This document shows positions 45,623-57,989 of a DNA stretch of 64,000 nt, in pieces. Source of the DNA: Myrica gale (Eukaryota; Streptophyta; Magnoliopsida; Fagales; Myricaceae); NCBI GenBank assembly GCA_963930655.1, contig OZ005612.1, positions 18,109,001-18,173,000 on the forward strand. The letters are read 5' to 3'. The first letter of the stretch is position 1, and each line of letters begins with the position of its first letter. Under the pieces are notes generated by a model, which saw only the letters and a list, made by a program, of their open reading frames with translations, had not been told where the DNA came from and ran no database searches. The position numbers were made by a program, and so were the translations under genes.

Positions 45623-47650
45623 TCAATACGATGTCCCAGCTATTTCATATATTTCTTCAGTCAAGCAAGCTAAGGTCTTATACAAATCCTCTGTTTTAGA
45701 GTGACATACACCGCAAGAAGTGAAGGTATGAACTCTGTCGTGCACGTATACCCAACTGCAGCCAACAAGCTTTTTGACCTCCTTCCCTCTCATCTTCTTC
45801 CTTATTCTTCCCATTTCATCCCAGCTTTCCTCTGCAGCATAGACGTTAGCCAGTTGAACATACCGAGCCCCATCATCTCCTTCATCTTTGAGTAGTTTCT
45901 CCTCAACCTGCTTTGCAAGTACTGTATTCCCATTCATCCTACAAGCATTGAGAAATGTCCCCCAGATTACAGCATCCAGTTCTATCGGAATTGTTTTCAT
46001 GAAAGCTACCGCTTTATCTAATTGCTTAGCCCTTCCATACAAGTCAATCATACATGCATAGTGGTCAATTTCAGGCAATATGTTATAGTCTTTTCTCATG
46101 GAATGGAAAAATTGCTCGCCCCGTTCTACTAATCCACAGTGACGACAAGCTGACAGAAGTGCGAGAAAGGTGACTACATCAGGCCTCACACCTCTCTCCA
46201 CCATTTCATGAAAAAGCTGGATAGCTTTGTTCTCATGCCCATGGTGAGCATGACTGGCTATCATCACATTGTAAAGCACTGAATCTCTGTCAATAACCCC
46301 TCGGAAAATCTTTTCTGCATCTGCGATACTCCCACATTTTGAGTACATATCAACCAAAGCAGTAATCAGCTTCTCATCCAGTTCAATCCCCGCTCTCAAT
46401 AAGTAAGCATGAATCTGCTTTCCAGGACCCAAATCAGCTTGTATTGCACAACCGCTGAGCAAACTGATGAGGATTAAAGAATCAGAAACAATTCCTTCCT
46501 TAGCTTTAAGCTCCCGCAAAAGTCCAAACACAGCCTCAGATTGCTGTGATCTGATGTAACCTGAAAATAAAGCCGTCCATACTACACTATTCTTATCAGG
46601 TAATGAATCAAAAAGCCTTCGGGCTTGTATCATGTTGCCTTGATCTGCATGCCCCAAAATCATAGATGTCACTGCAAAGGGGTTTTCACTCCCAATTGTT
46701 TCATGAACCGACTCTGCATAGTTCATATTCCCACACTTGCAGTAGACATCAATAAGGCCACTGCTTATAAATGGATTCAAACTCAACCCCTTTTTCAGGA
46801 CCCAAGCATGGACTTCCTTTCCAAGCTTCAAATTTTTTAGACCAGAGCAAGCACTCAAAACACTGGCAAAAGTATGTTCATTCCATCTACAGCAACTCTT
46901 GTCCATTTGAAAGAACAACCTTAGCGACTCCTCCCAATAACCCATATGAGCATAACCTGAAATCAATGTATTCCAAGACACAGTGTCATTTATCTCGGGC
47001 TCTCTCCAAAAAATATCCAAAGCCATTTCCATTTTGCCTTCCCTACAGCAAGCTGCCACCATTGCATTCTTTGAGACCAAATCAACCAGCCCCCAACCAC
47101 ATCCAATAAACACCCAACACGCTTCATCAAAACAACCGCATTTAGAATACATATCTATAAGAGAGCTAATAGCAAACCCACTAAAATCATTAGCACTTTT
47201 TACCATATATGAGTGCAGCTGTCTCCCATATGATAACACACTTAACTTGGCAGTCAAGTTAAGCATGGTTGTGAGAGTAAACTCATCAATTCCGATCTCC
47301 TCACGTTCTGACTGCATGTCAATAAATAACTTAAGCGCATCCTCTTCGTGCCTATCAGCGGTTACATACCCTGATAACATTGAATTGTACGTAACCAAAT
47401 CTCTGCAGGAAGCTGCATCAAATAATGCTCGCGCTTGTGTCAAGTTTTGGGATTTAATAAAACCCGAGATTATTGCATTCCAAGAGAAGACGTTCCGCTC
47501 AGGCATTTCATCGAACAGCTTGTAAGCTTCACGGAGAAAACCATGTTTAGAGTACAAGTGAATGAGTTGATTGGAGGTAAAAACGGTCGGGGTAAAACCA
47601 GCTTTTATGGCTTGGACGTGATATATAAAGCCATCTATCAGGGACCTCAT
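45623..47650 (-). CDS. Pentatricopeptide repeat protein, PLS-class E subgroup (At3g18840-like)
   Basis: Intronless gene for a 675-residue RNA-binding protein of mitochondria or plastids. Tandem PPR motifs of P, L and S types run through most of the chain, with the classic segments FDEMPERNVFSWNAIISGF, SSLIDMYSKCGCFDEA, DTVSWNTLISGYAHMGYWEESLRLF and RPDVVTFLALLSACRHCGLVERG. It ends with E/E+ motifs (GCSWVYVHDRVHTF) but no DYW deaminase domain, so any RNA editing would need a partner deaminase. The layout and the MRSL start match Arabidopsis At3g18840 (PCMP-E92). The target RNA is unknown. Full length, no breaks seen. Confidence 0.93.
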   Translation of the reverse strand: MRSLIDGFIYHVQAIKAGFTPTVFTSNQLIHLYSKHGFLREAYKLFDEMPERNVFSWNAIISGFIKSQNLTQARALFDAASCRDLVTYNSMLSGYVTADRHEEDALKLFIDMQSEREEIGIDEFTLTTMLNLTAKLSVLSYGRQLHSYMVKSANDFSGFAISSLIDMYSKCGCFDEACWVFIGCGWGLVDLVSKNAMVAACCREGKMEMALDIFWREPEINDTVSWNTLISGYAHMGYWEESLRLFFQMDKSCCRWNEHTFASVLSACSGLKNLKLGKEVHAWVLKKGLSLNPFISSGLIDVYCKCGNMNYAESVHETIGSENPFAVTSMILGHADQGNMIQARRLFDSLPDKNSVVWTALFSGYIRSQQSEAVFGLLRELKAKEGIVSDSLILISLLSGCAIQADLGPGKQIHAYLLRAGIELDEKLITALVDMYSKCGSIADAEKIFRGVIDRDSVLYNVMIASHAHHGHENKAIQLFHEMVERGVRPDVVTFLALLSACRHCGLVERGEQFFHSMRKDYNILPEIDHYACMIDLYGRAKQLDKAVAFMKTIPIELDAVIWGTFLNACRMNGNTVLAKQVEEKLLKDEGDDGARYVQLANVYAAEESWDEMGRIRKKMRGKEVKKLVGCSWVYVHDRVHTFTSCGVCHSKTEDLYKTLACLTEEIYEIAGTSY

Positions 47651-47807
47651 TCACATAGCACGCATAGCATCTGAATTCGGATAATCAAGCACGCGCCCCG
47701 GGGTGGGGGAAGAAGGTAGGAGAGCACGCCGGGCTGTTCTCTTTACCGTTAAAGCTAAAGCAGGTTCGCCACTTCGCTTGGGCTATGCTAATTGCTATAT
47801 TCACTAG

Positions 47808-47855
47808 TTTTTTTTTTTCTAGGCAGATGTCTGTCACGTATTTCATTATTGTTAC
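47808..47855 (-). mobile_element. Possible LINE 3' end
   Basis: A T-run at 47807-47819 followed by ctaggcagatgtctgtcacgtatttcatt reads on the minus strand like a LINE 3' end closing in CCTAG plus poly(A). No target duplication was found, so the insertion is unproven and its far end is unknown. Confidence 0.3.
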
Positions 47856-47937
47856 GCTAATTAAGCAGGCTGAAGATGAAAAGGCAAGCCTATAAAAAAA
47901 ATTAAGAAGAAAGAAAGTAAATGAATATCTAAACATA

Positions 47938-48108
47938 GAGGCTGTTCGGTTTGGGTGTATTTTGAGAATTTTTAAGTGATGTTAACTTTATTAGTATGCG
48001 TGTTTTAGTTATTTTTATGTAGTGTTAAGAATGATGTTTGGTTGTAGAATATTTTGTATTCTAAGAATTCAAAAAAATCCTGAGAATTTTTGTATACCGA
48101 ACAGTCTC
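47938..48108. mobile_element. MITE with GTTCGGT termini
   Basis: Terminal inverted repeats GAGGCTGTTCGGT and GAGACTGTTCGGT surround a 171-bp AT-rich body. A second, more decayed copy in opposite orientation is at about 61052-61197, and the split element at 10618-11191 shares internal words. Confidence 0.7.
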
Positions 48109-48814
48109 ATAAATTCCGCGACTCTCTTAAACGGTGTTAAATGGGCTGGATCAAGGAGATAGTTGCTATGGCCATGCAGTACAGTACTGGGTAATTGCTA
48201 TGGACGTTGTACTAACATTTGTAGCCCGTTGGTAAAGGACGGGTTGCCTTGAACCGGTTGTGTTCTTGGGAAAAAAACCCGTTTCGTCCACCTTGTTCAA
48301 TCTGAGATTCCGAACAATCTACTGTACAGTGCAGATTAAATTCTAAATATGATATTAATATTTAAATAATATTTATTTGTATTAATGTTTGTAATAAAAA
48401 TAATATTGAGTTGTAATTGTACGCGCATGTGAGTAATGTTGGGATTATAAGTATAAAATTGGATTTAAATTCTAAAATTTTCATCCAAACTAACATTCCC
48501 AAGTTTTTCTACTCTTTTTGGCTACCAACCGCCCATATCCGACAAGGGACCCAAGGCAATATAAATGACACGGTTTGTTCCAGTTGCGCTAAAAACGTAC
48601 CACGTGTATATAATGTCCCCATGACTATACACCAAAAAGCAAAGAGAAATAGCCTTGAAATTTAGCTCAAGATAAGAGAGACTACCAGTAGACGAAGAGA
48701 AACTCCCCTTTTAAGATTTATACATGCAGCTCAAGATTGACATGGTCCTCATATAGAAGTTTCTATCAAATCCATGACACACTGACCAGTTTATCTTGCA
48801 ATTTCTGACTCAAA
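48109..48814. other. Intergenic; PPR promoter side and PUKI 3' region
   Basis: Nothing coding recognised. The last ~100 bases before 48815 are probably 3' UTR of the pseudouridine kinase. Confidence 0.4.
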
Positions 48815-51800
48815 TTACTTCCCGACGGTATACAACATGGATTGATCGAATAGAACTTTGGAAGCAGTGTAGACTGACCTCGCATCGTCTGCACAAAAGA
48901 AATTCACATAAATCACTACTTTCAATATTTTCCAGCTGGTATGTTTGCTTATTATTACAGTAACTATTGTCACTATTATTTTCTGGCCACACCGTTATCG
49001 GTCTCACATAATTACAGAGTAGTAAGCATTATTCCCTAATTAAAAAATCTCTAACAAATCAATAGATTGGAATGACCCTTAACTACAGATTTAAAAAATC
49101 GTTGGAGTATTTTGTATTACAGGAAATTGCAACATTCGAGCAGTTTTTTTTTTTCATGATTCCTTGCTCTCTTAATGTTTCTACATCAGTTTGGTTCCAA
49201 ATCCTATTTTGATAGTTAACTGCTGCCTCCAAATGCTATAAAGTACAATGTGTAACCATTCCATTCTCGGCGTGTCCCAATATTTTCTTTCCCCATAATG
49301 GATTCCTCTATTCAGATATTATCAGTGGAAATTATGTAATCTAGAGAAATTATGTATAGTAATAAGATATGAACTTGCCTGAAATTGTGGGCAAACAAAA
49401 TGCAGCGGGCACATTGGTCTCTGCCTCAACAGCAGCTTTGGCTGCTGCAATTCCAACTGCCACACTCTGCATAACATCTAAACCTGCACAAATAGAAGCA
49501 AGCGCCCCACCAACCAAGCAGTCACCAGCCCCTGTGAGCCTCATAACTGATGCAGGAAGAGCGGGAAAATGCACAGCGAAAAGACGAGAATCTTTTTCTG
49601 AATTTGTAACACTATATGAATGTGGAGGACAGCTTGACATCACAATCTTATACAGCTGTCCACAAGAACCAAATGGCTTGGTTTTATCCAAATTAGCTCT
49701 CAGAAAAATTGGCCCTCCTTTAGAGCATAAGAACACTCCGTGTGCCCCAAGGGTTACAACAACTACTCTGATACCCTTTTCCAGCAAAAGCCATATTGCT
49801 GGTTTCAGCTTTTGGAACAGTGACTCTGTTGAATTATTTTCCTTTTCAATTGGAGGAAACACATTTGCACCAGACAAAGCATTTGCCATGGCAATAAGTT
49901 CATCTTCATTAGGTGAAGCAACACTTACCTGCAGAAAACACCATATAAGTAGGAGACCAGCAAAATAAGAGACTCAAGCACAATCAAGGATAGAATGTGC
50001 TACAGAAATTAATGCGGGCTGCTAATAGTCTTACTAAATATAGTCCTAACCAACTGCCATAGAGAATGAGGTGGCAGAGCATAACTCAGAACACAGAAGT
50101 GACCCCTTTCTCAAAAATCCCCAAGTTTTGCCTTTAACTTCTTGAGAAGAATTGATTTGAAAATAGACATACTTCCAAAAAGCTCAGCACTCACATACTT
50201 GGCAACTGAAGCAATTCTTCTAGATTTTGCAACTGATACAGGCTCAAACCACACTGGAATGTTAGATTCTGCTGCAACTGACAAATGCCCAAGCAACACA
50301 ATCCCATTTATAATGCCATTGGAAAAAGAAAAGGGGGGGGAGAGAGAGAGAGAGAGAAATACTCTGGCAAGAAGCTTCTAAAGCAGAAGCTTTGAGGTTT
50401 GCATCAACCGTCAATATTGGAGCAGAAGATATATTGTACTTGAATTTCTGAATCCACTCAGGTGTAAGAAAATTTTCCTGTGTTGAGGTTATCAAGAAAA
50501 ATATAATGTCCCAAGGTCACACTTCTAAGCTAGGCTAAGTCAGCAGATTAGCACATTGAATAAAGCTATTCAAAATTAACTCACAATGGCATCCACACTC
50601 GCAACAGCAGCCGCCAACTCCCCACTGACATCAAGTATATTGCATACAACAGGAGTCACAATATCTAGTTGCTTTTGAATCCCTACTTCAAAGCATTTTT
50701 ATGTAAGAAGAACATAGCAGCATGCTTTGTACTGATTCTTTCCATATACAAGAATAAGGAAAGAGGATAAACTTATACTCAACCTTATTCTTTAATGGTT
50801 TTAACTTCATTTCCATTAAGGCATGAAGAAACCAACACTTGCAATGTTCCTAGAGGCTACTGCTGACTGGCTCATCAAAAGCTAATATTTTCTTTTCATG
50901 TCCTATCTATCAAACACAATGCCTGTAAATTATAAATGTATAGGATTAGATTCTGATTTTATACCAAAACTTATAAAATTTCACGTACAATTTCACAAGA
51001 ATGCAAGCCATCTCTTTTGTCCTTCGCCTCACAGAGTTTCTGTCCTTTGCTTCGGTTTATAATTTTTATTTTATTTATTTTGCAACATAATGAGATCCAT
51101 AATGGTTTTATGTTTGAGTAGGTTGAAATTTAGATATAGATGAAGAATTATGCAATCAGGAAAAGCAAAAGTCTCCATAGGTAATAACAAAAGCTGTAAA
51201 AATGGAAAGGACAACCTTCTGTAGATAACCCAGCAGTTTTCCAGTGCTCCAACAACAAATTCCCTACTAACAAAAATGAAATCCATCAGATTCCATAGAA
51301 GCTACATTGGCTGCTTGGAAAAAAAAATTGGAAGATAATTAAAACAAATATCCAGTTCTGATATTTACATGAAAAATCTCTGCAACGGTATAAAGACAAA
51401 GAGTCCAACGATTTTAGGCATTTTAAAGCATTAGGATGGACATTTCTGAATTTAATGAATATTGCATGAATCTCATGTTCAAAATACACAATCAGGCTGG
51501 GGAGAAAGGAAGGGAACCATCCAGTTGTCTGCTTCACTTTGGTAGATGGAAATAGTACATTGGACACACAGATATTACTTAATTTGAATCACCACGGTGG
51601 ATTCTTATATACATTTACAAGCATGATACATTTCTGACTTGGCTCAGTGAGGTAAAGATAGAATTCAGTGAGTATGCTCATACCACTATTGAGGTAAAGA
51701 GGCCTATTAGCTGTGCATTTAACCAGTCCGCATATGTGACGGAAAAGATGGATTCGCTATCTTTTCAGAGAACAAGTTCTAAAAGAAAAGAAATAGCAAA

Positions 51801-52739
51801 TGTGTTTTGATAAACCACAAGAGAACATATTGCTTTCCAGGTAATCCCACAAATCAGCCACAAGTTCCAAGTTTCACCTGTATGCAGCATGGCTCCTGTT
51901 AAAGCTATAGGTATCAAGATAATGGAACAGAAAGAACGAACAGAACTCGCCTGCCATATCAAGACCCACAGCACTAATCATGTAAGGCTTTGTTCCGAAC
52001 TTCGACATACATTCAGCAATATTCCTTGCTACACCTCCTAGTACGTAACGAACCTGAGCAGTAGAAGCCCTACAAGTTAAATATCATGATCGTACATAAA
52101 AGTATACACACATACGTATATAGGGTAAAGAACAACTTTTGCTTTCATTTTGGCAACTCGATGCACATGTTACTGCTGGAAACAAAAGAAGCCTAACCTG
52201 TAATTCAAAGAAAAATAAAATGAAAAGCATTTCATGATCTGCCGATGCTTTGGAAACTATCAGATTACTCCAGAAATAAAGCTAGAAATGGCGATACTGA
52301 AATAGTTTCTTATTCCACCTTCTACAGTGAAAGAAAATTGAGATCAATGAAATAATTTTGAACAACATATGTCCGAAAACAAAGAAGAAAATCCGATAGA
52401 AGCACCTTGCCAGGAGTGGTGGTTTTGGGCTTGGCAGGAATTGAAGGCATGGCATGAATGTCCAACACCATAGCTCCTATCAACACTGGTTCCGCTTCGC
52501 CATTTTGCAGCAGCCCACCCTTTAAAGAAACCTTAAACCCAAAAAAAAAAAAGAAGAATAAACAGCCACAAAGTGTGATTCCGACTATTATGCAACATAA
52601 AAGTAGACTGCTAGGGAAAGAGAAAAAGGAAAGTGTGTGAATAAAATAATCTTACAGGGTGAAAAACAGAATTAGATTCGGGTGGCATTAGGAGGTGACG
52701 GGAAATTGACCCCACTCTCCTCTGAACAATGCTCTCCAT
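48815..52739 (-). CDS. PUKI: Pseudouridine kinase, PfkB carbohydrate-kinase family
   Basis: Phosphorylates pseudouridine from RNA turnover to pseudouridine 5'-phosphate, which a glycosylase then splits; in Arabidopsis the pair works in peroxisomes. Nine exons: 52656-52739, 52406-52519, 51951-52053, 51216-51263, 50585-50682, 50363-50477, 50195-50277, 49379-49928, 48815-48888. Total 1269 nt, 422 residues, in frame throughout. PfkB hallmarks are EPVLIGAMVLDIHA, VRYVLGGVARNIAECMSKFG (signature 1), WFEPVSVAKSRR, SPNEDEL, and MRLTGAGDCLVGGALAS (signature 2) with catalytic Asp351. The third and eighth introns have GC donors; using them restores the family residues DMAGNLLLEHW and DDARSVYTASKVLF. The first 28 residues may carry a peroxisomal or other targeting signal. 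An AG-repeat at 50336-50357 lies in the sixth intron. The name rests on similarity to Arabidopsis At1g49350. Confidence 0.9.
50336..50357 (+). repeat. (AG)n microsatellite in an intron
   Basis: About ten AG units preceded by a G-run, inside the 85-bp sixth intron of the pseudouridine kinase gene. On the coding strand it is a CT tract immediately after the splice donor. Confidence 0.9.
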
Positions 52740-54683
52740 TTTTCTCTCTTCACTCCTGCTAGCCAAGCCAATTCTCAAACCAGCCTCTTGAGCTTTGTCC
52801 CCTTCGGGAGTTCAATTGGACTTGGAGATGCGCCGGACGGATCGTTTGGACAGGCCCAGAAATTTGGGGCTGGATGGACCACTCCGGATTTATAGAGAGG
52901 CCTGTTTGAACCAAAAAATAGCGAGGCCTGCTTAATATGTGGAACCTAAAGCAAGCTACCGATCTATTAAGAACAATTTCATATCGGGCCCTCCACCAAG
53001 GGGGAGCCTTAAGGTAACACCTGATATCCTATTAGCGTCCCTAAGATCATATCTCGGCTTCCTAAAAAAGTGTGGAGGTTTATGAAGTATGAAGTAGTTT
53101 CATTTTATTACCACTTTTGTTATCGTTTTCTCATTTTACGTGATCTTGTAATTTAGCACATGGGCTGCGGCCCAGGCCCGGAACATGTTGAATTCATCTC
53201 TTATATTCTCTTATATTTATTTATCTCTAAATTAAATCATTCCACTCGAGTAAGATTAATTAATATATAATAGCTATAAACATGTTATCTTTAGGCTAAT
53301 TACGGCAGTCTGTGTGTTGTTTTCAACCAATTAAGCTGGCCAAGACCCTATCAGCCGTTCAAAAACTATGATGATAGGGTGAGATGAATCAATTGACAAC
53401 TATGGCAATGATTGGTCCTACAAAGAAAGATGGACCAGGTTGGCTTTGTCATGTTGCGGGACCGAAAAGTGAAGCGTATGGCGAAAAGTGAGGAGGATTA
53501 ATTGTAGTTTGCTACTTTTTCTGAGAGACCATGCAGTACAATTGCTTTTCTCGCATGATGGGTGGTCCAATCCACCCTGCAACAAGGATAGGACGAAGTT
53601 TGGATTCTAGTGTAAAGGGCCTGTGCCTGCTTGAACCGAATTTTTCTTGGCAGAACGGAGCGCCTAAGCCTATAAACGCAAGTGAAAAAAGCCGAACGAG
53701 TGGCAAGTGTGCATTTCGTCCCAAAAGTTTTCTAGCCTTATAAACGGCCAAGTTTATATACACGGGGCAGGTTCCACAGAGTGATAAGGGCGATTGACAA
53801 CTAACCCACGCAGTGCTCCAACACGGCCGTCTATCCCATCCCATCCATTCAGCAAATTGAGCCTTACATGCCACCTAAAAGAGACAAGAGCACGTAATCT
53901 CGACGAATTTTCTTTGGTATGATTCTGCCACAGAAAAGTCGAAGGGAGTCACTATAAATATTATTGTGGAAGTAAAATAAATAATAATCTTCCGTCACGC
54001 GTATCTTTGGTGTACTACTCAATGGGGACTCCTGAGAAACGACTAATGAGAAATGTCCCCACTCCATTCCCCAGCTAAGTTGGAAGTTTGGACTTTAGTA
54101 ATGGAGAAGAAAGGTGACGTTGTCATATTCGAACAAAAGATGCCTTCTTAGATTCCTCGAAGAGCAAAATATAACTGAATAAATTAAGCTTACGCATTCA
54201 ACTTATGATTTTAAACCGAAATATCAAAACTATAGCGTAAGGATGTTGATAAGTTAAGTTTACCCATAAAATTTAGATTAAATGAAGTTTAATATATACT
54301 CGCAAATATAATAATATGTCCCGTCCCTAGTTCGAAGGGGCATTTGCATGTGAAAAGAAACTCCGGGGAAATAAAATACTATAGATAAATACGTGAAGGA
54401 AACGTTTTGTTCTGTGCAATCAAGCGCAACAGAGCCAGCACCTATGTCATCTTTAATATATCATCGTCATCATGATCGTAGATTTTAGAACCATTATTAT
54501 TAAAGCACTACATCATTGACTCTGGACCTCTTTCCTGAAAACTATGAACATTAAAGCCCGTGACAGACCGGACGTACCTAAAGCGGAATCATCTGACAAG
54601 AACAAGACATAATTCTATTTTAATCCCATCTATTCTTATTTCGATGTTGGCCTCTAATTTCTTTGTTAATCTCAAACTCTTGG
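52740..54683. other. Intergenic; PUKI promoter side, no other gene
   Basis: Starts with the leader and promoter of the pseudouridine kinase. The region 53500-53880 is more GC-balanced and has overlapping open stretches on both strands, but no recognisable protein features. Confidence 0.4.
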
Positions 54684-54693
54684 GGAGTTAATA

Positions 54694-54890
54694 GGATCGC
54701 GATCGCCTGCAATTCGGCTGCCCGAATTGCAGTGCAATCGTGAGAGAGGAGCGTGGGTCCCGGGCGGGACCCATGCGTGCCCGAGCAGCAGTTCACTGTT
54801 CGGGCACGCGTGGGTCCCGCCCGGGACCCACGCTGGCCTCTCACGAATTGCACTGCAATTCGGGCAGCCGAATTGCAGGCGATCGTGGTC
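54694..54890. mobile_element. GC-rich near-perfect palindromic MITE with 10-bp target duplication
   Basis: A 197-bp element lies between identical 10-bp repeats GGAGTTAATA (54684-54693 and 54891-54900). The two ~97-bp arms are almost perfect inverted copies (gcgatcgcctgcaattcgg and its complement; gtgggtcccgggcgggaccc is itself palindromic). GC content is far above its AT-rich surroundings. The close match of arms and target repeats suggests a recent insertion. The 9-11 bp duplication size fits a Mutator-like source. It would fold into one strong hairpin if transcribed. Confidence 0.85.
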
Positions 54891-55285
54891 GGAGTTAATA
54901 TTAATAGCCACCCAAAAATTTCTTGGAGAGCAAAAAGTGGAAGACCAGTCAGAGACAAGGCACCAAAACCATTTCTACAAAACTTCGAGAGAGGCTGACA
55001 AAACAGTCCAACAGACTAGTAGGACGCCGATGGGTGACGGCAACGGGCAGAATTCAAAGACACGTGGGATGGACTTGGGTACCATCTTTCGCACTCCATA
55101 AAGCACCTGGGACACATGTTTGGAAACGTGGCTGCTTTTTTCCAACTTGTCCAATCAAAGAGAGTAACTTGTACGTAATCATTCTTTTGGACTAAATTGC
55201 CCCTGAACAAAGGCGCGGCTCTGTGTCTGCGACTCTGCTCCATGGTGATAACTTCCAAAAACATAACTTCCAAAAACTGACACAG

Positions 55286-55452
55286 GGACGTTTGTTTGCT
55301 AATTCTGGTGAATATTTTTAAATTTTTGATAATTTTTATTTTATTAAAATTTATAAAAGGTAGAAGGTGTACGTTTAAAAATTAAAAAATAAAAAAAATA
55401 TTTATTTTATTGAAAATTTTTCACCCTAAAATGCTAGGCAAGCAAACGTGTC
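55286..55452. mobile_element. Probable MITE with GGACGTTTG-type ends
   Basis: The ends GGGACGTTTGTTTGC and, inverted, GGACACGTTTGCTTGCC bracket a very AT-rich 167-bp body with inverted homology. Target duplication not clear. Confidence 0.55.
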
Positions 55453-56801
55453 CATAATTGAGATATTTTTGTATTACATACCACAACATTTTTATATTAT
55501 TTTTTGGGCTATGTATTAATTAATTCATGTGGACAACCTAGTTTTGTTCTACTAGTCACGTGGACAGACGTCGCAGACAAAAGTAGTTTACTTTTGGAAG
55601 AATATCCACCATAAACTAATAAGGTTTTTAGAAATTGCTTGTGGGTTGGGTAAACATGTCCGGTCAATTTCTTTGAGATCACTTCACTAAATGTTAGGAC
55701 CCCCATTGTGCGAACTCTATCGGAGAAAAAAAGGGAGTTACTTTAATTGCCGGTCGGGCAACGACTTAAAAAAAGTTGAAGGGTTACTTTCATTTGAGTT
55801 GTAATATCAAACTGAAAACTTTTTCATACAAAAGGAAAAGCTATTGGACATTATGGCAATAGAAGATGGTGGTTATATTTTATGCGAAAAATTGCAAGAA
55901 AAACACAATGAAAAATAAATATTGGATATTGAAGTCTTCTTGCTAAAGAAGTTTTGGGAATAATTTAATCTTTTAATTTATGGACTGCATTCTATTATTC
56001 GATTACCATAAAGAATAATTACTCGCTGGAACTGATAAAACTGTCAAAAGTATTTTTAAAGACTATTCAAATATTTGCTAAACAATGGGTGGAAGAGTCT
56101 CACTGTGCCAGTCCCCATAAGTCACAAGTCATACTGCGTGAGCATTACACAGAGTCATAGTAGGTGGCCGTCTATGGGACACATCACAATTTCAAAAAGG
56201 TTGATGACGAATTGACACGCATTCAATAAAAATTGCTGACGTAGTTTCTTGCATTTACCTTCCAAATCTGGGTTTCCAATGTTCTCTACTAATTAAGAAA
56301 ACTATTAATCCTATTTAAGTTGGCAACAAAGTGTAGATATTATGCACGATTAACTATTATTGGCGTTAGGAACATTGAACGCAAATACCTGTTTATGGTA
56401 GGCAGAAGCAGTTGCTGATTTCTAACCAATTATTCCGCATGTTTATTATCTACCCACCCATTGTTTTCCTACAAATGTGAGCTTTAAACTTTAAAGGGAC
56501 TGTGTAGCAACTTCTTCCTTTTTAATGACCTCCAAATGTGCAGCGTCGACAAGTGTACTGTACACGTGCGGCCAGCGCGAACCAGGAACGGAAAAAAGCC
56601 AAAAACAAAAGCGTTACGCACGAATGTTGACCCGGGAACTATGGTTGTTTTCACGTAACGTGAGTTTAATATTCAATCATTTTCCTTTTAAATATTAATG
56701 ATCAGATCTTTGCAGAAAGCGTCGCGTATTATTTATTTATTGCATCTGTCTGTTAGTCCAACTGTCATCTAGCTGGCCGGCCGTTGGATAGTATACTACT
56801 G

Positions 56802-56824
56802 TATATATATATATATATATATAC
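56802..56824 (+). repeat. (TA)n microsatellite
   Basis: About eleven TA units. Confidence 0.9.
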
Positions 56825-56990
56825 ACTAGCGTTCATTTATTATCACAACCTATTTATTTTTAAAAAAAAATCTTTTTTGTCTTCCAGTTACGCGTGCCTT
56901 CATAATCTACGGTCTACAATCATTTTCCATCGATATTTCGTCAACCAGAGAAACAAGTATTGGAGAACGCATATAATTGGATCGGTGTAC

Positions 56991-57652
56991 TGTTGAGAGA
57001 GATAACGACAAACAAAACAACGGAATAATTCTTCTCTCTAGATGAAAGCAAATAGAGCGCAATCTCAACAATTATATGTACTGAAAAATAATCTCAAGAT
57101 AATCAATCACACCAAGCCAGAATGACACAAGCAATTTTTACGTGGAAAACTTCCCCAGTGTGAGGAAGAAAAACCACGGGACCTAGTCCAGTCAAATCTC
57201 CACTATAAACCAAATAATGGGTACACAAAGTCTTCTCTAGTCACAACTAGAGGCTACAACTCAGATCTTCAAAATGATATCAATCTTGGCAAATACAACG
57301 GAAAAACAACGTAGAGAAAATACCAACAATTTGCGGTTACTGTTCACGCGTACGAACCACTGTTCCTGAGCTCAAAATCTGATCTTCACCGTTCAGATGA
57401 TAGCCCCTTGTGTCGTGAACGCCTCCTCCAAATTTCAGCTCGATCGGACCACAGACGAAGCGGGATCTAGCCTTTGATGAAACCTGGGCGTGAAAGAGAA
57501 AAACTGCCTCTTTCTTTTCTTTCTCTTCTTTTAATCCGTACACCTTTCAAAGAACTCATCCTTAGGGTTATAAGTTAAAACCCTAATGGGCTTTGGGCCT
57601 TATTAAAGACCCCCATTGGGCTTTCCTTCACATAGAAGGAATAAACCCAACA
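56991..57652 (-). mobile_element. Solo LTR of a Copia-type element
   Basis: A 662-bp sequence beginning TGTTGAGAG and ending CCCAACA, flanked by a perfect 5-bp target duplication TGTAC (56986-56990 and 57653-57657). The block tacgtggaaaacttcccc with aaaaccacggg is characteristic of many plant Copia LTRs and, with the TTATCTCTCTCAACA end, favours minus orientation. No internal region remains: a solo LTR, the usual product of recombination between the two LTRs of an element. Confidence 0.8.
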
Positions 57653-57989
57653 TGTACCGCTTGCCCCGCTTTTTTTTTTTTTTTTCGCATGCACTTCCTT
57701 CGTCTTCCTCTTAATACTTATCGATCTTACCTTGCATATGCGAATGGGTTGGTAAGCCTTTTTTTTCTTTGCCAACCTCCGGGTAACAGGTATGCAACCC
57801 CCAGCAGAGTTTGTTCGGCGCAGAGACAAATAATATCGGAGAACGAACGGATAGATGATTAACTGGCCAGCGAGCTGATAGCTCGATTGACACCTCTTTC
57901 CTTAATAAGGGATCGATCTCGGAGTCGATTATGCAAGATGCAGGCTTGGCCTGTGATAACCGGTTTAAAAAAAAACAAAGAAGCTTTTG

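Larger units (their letters stand above)
54901..56985. other. Gene-poor intergenic region
   Basis: AT-rich sequence without recognisable genes. Contains a probable MITE at 55286-55452 and a TA microsatellite at 56802-56824. Confidence 0.4.

Noticed and set aside
49369-49968. 199-residue open frame on the plus strand
   Set aside because: It is the complement of the conserved PfkB exon of the pseudouridine kinase; no independent motif or start context.
53512-53874. 120-residue open frame on the minus strand
   Set aside because: No recognisable domain, overlapping open frame on the other strand, no splice partners; treated as chance.
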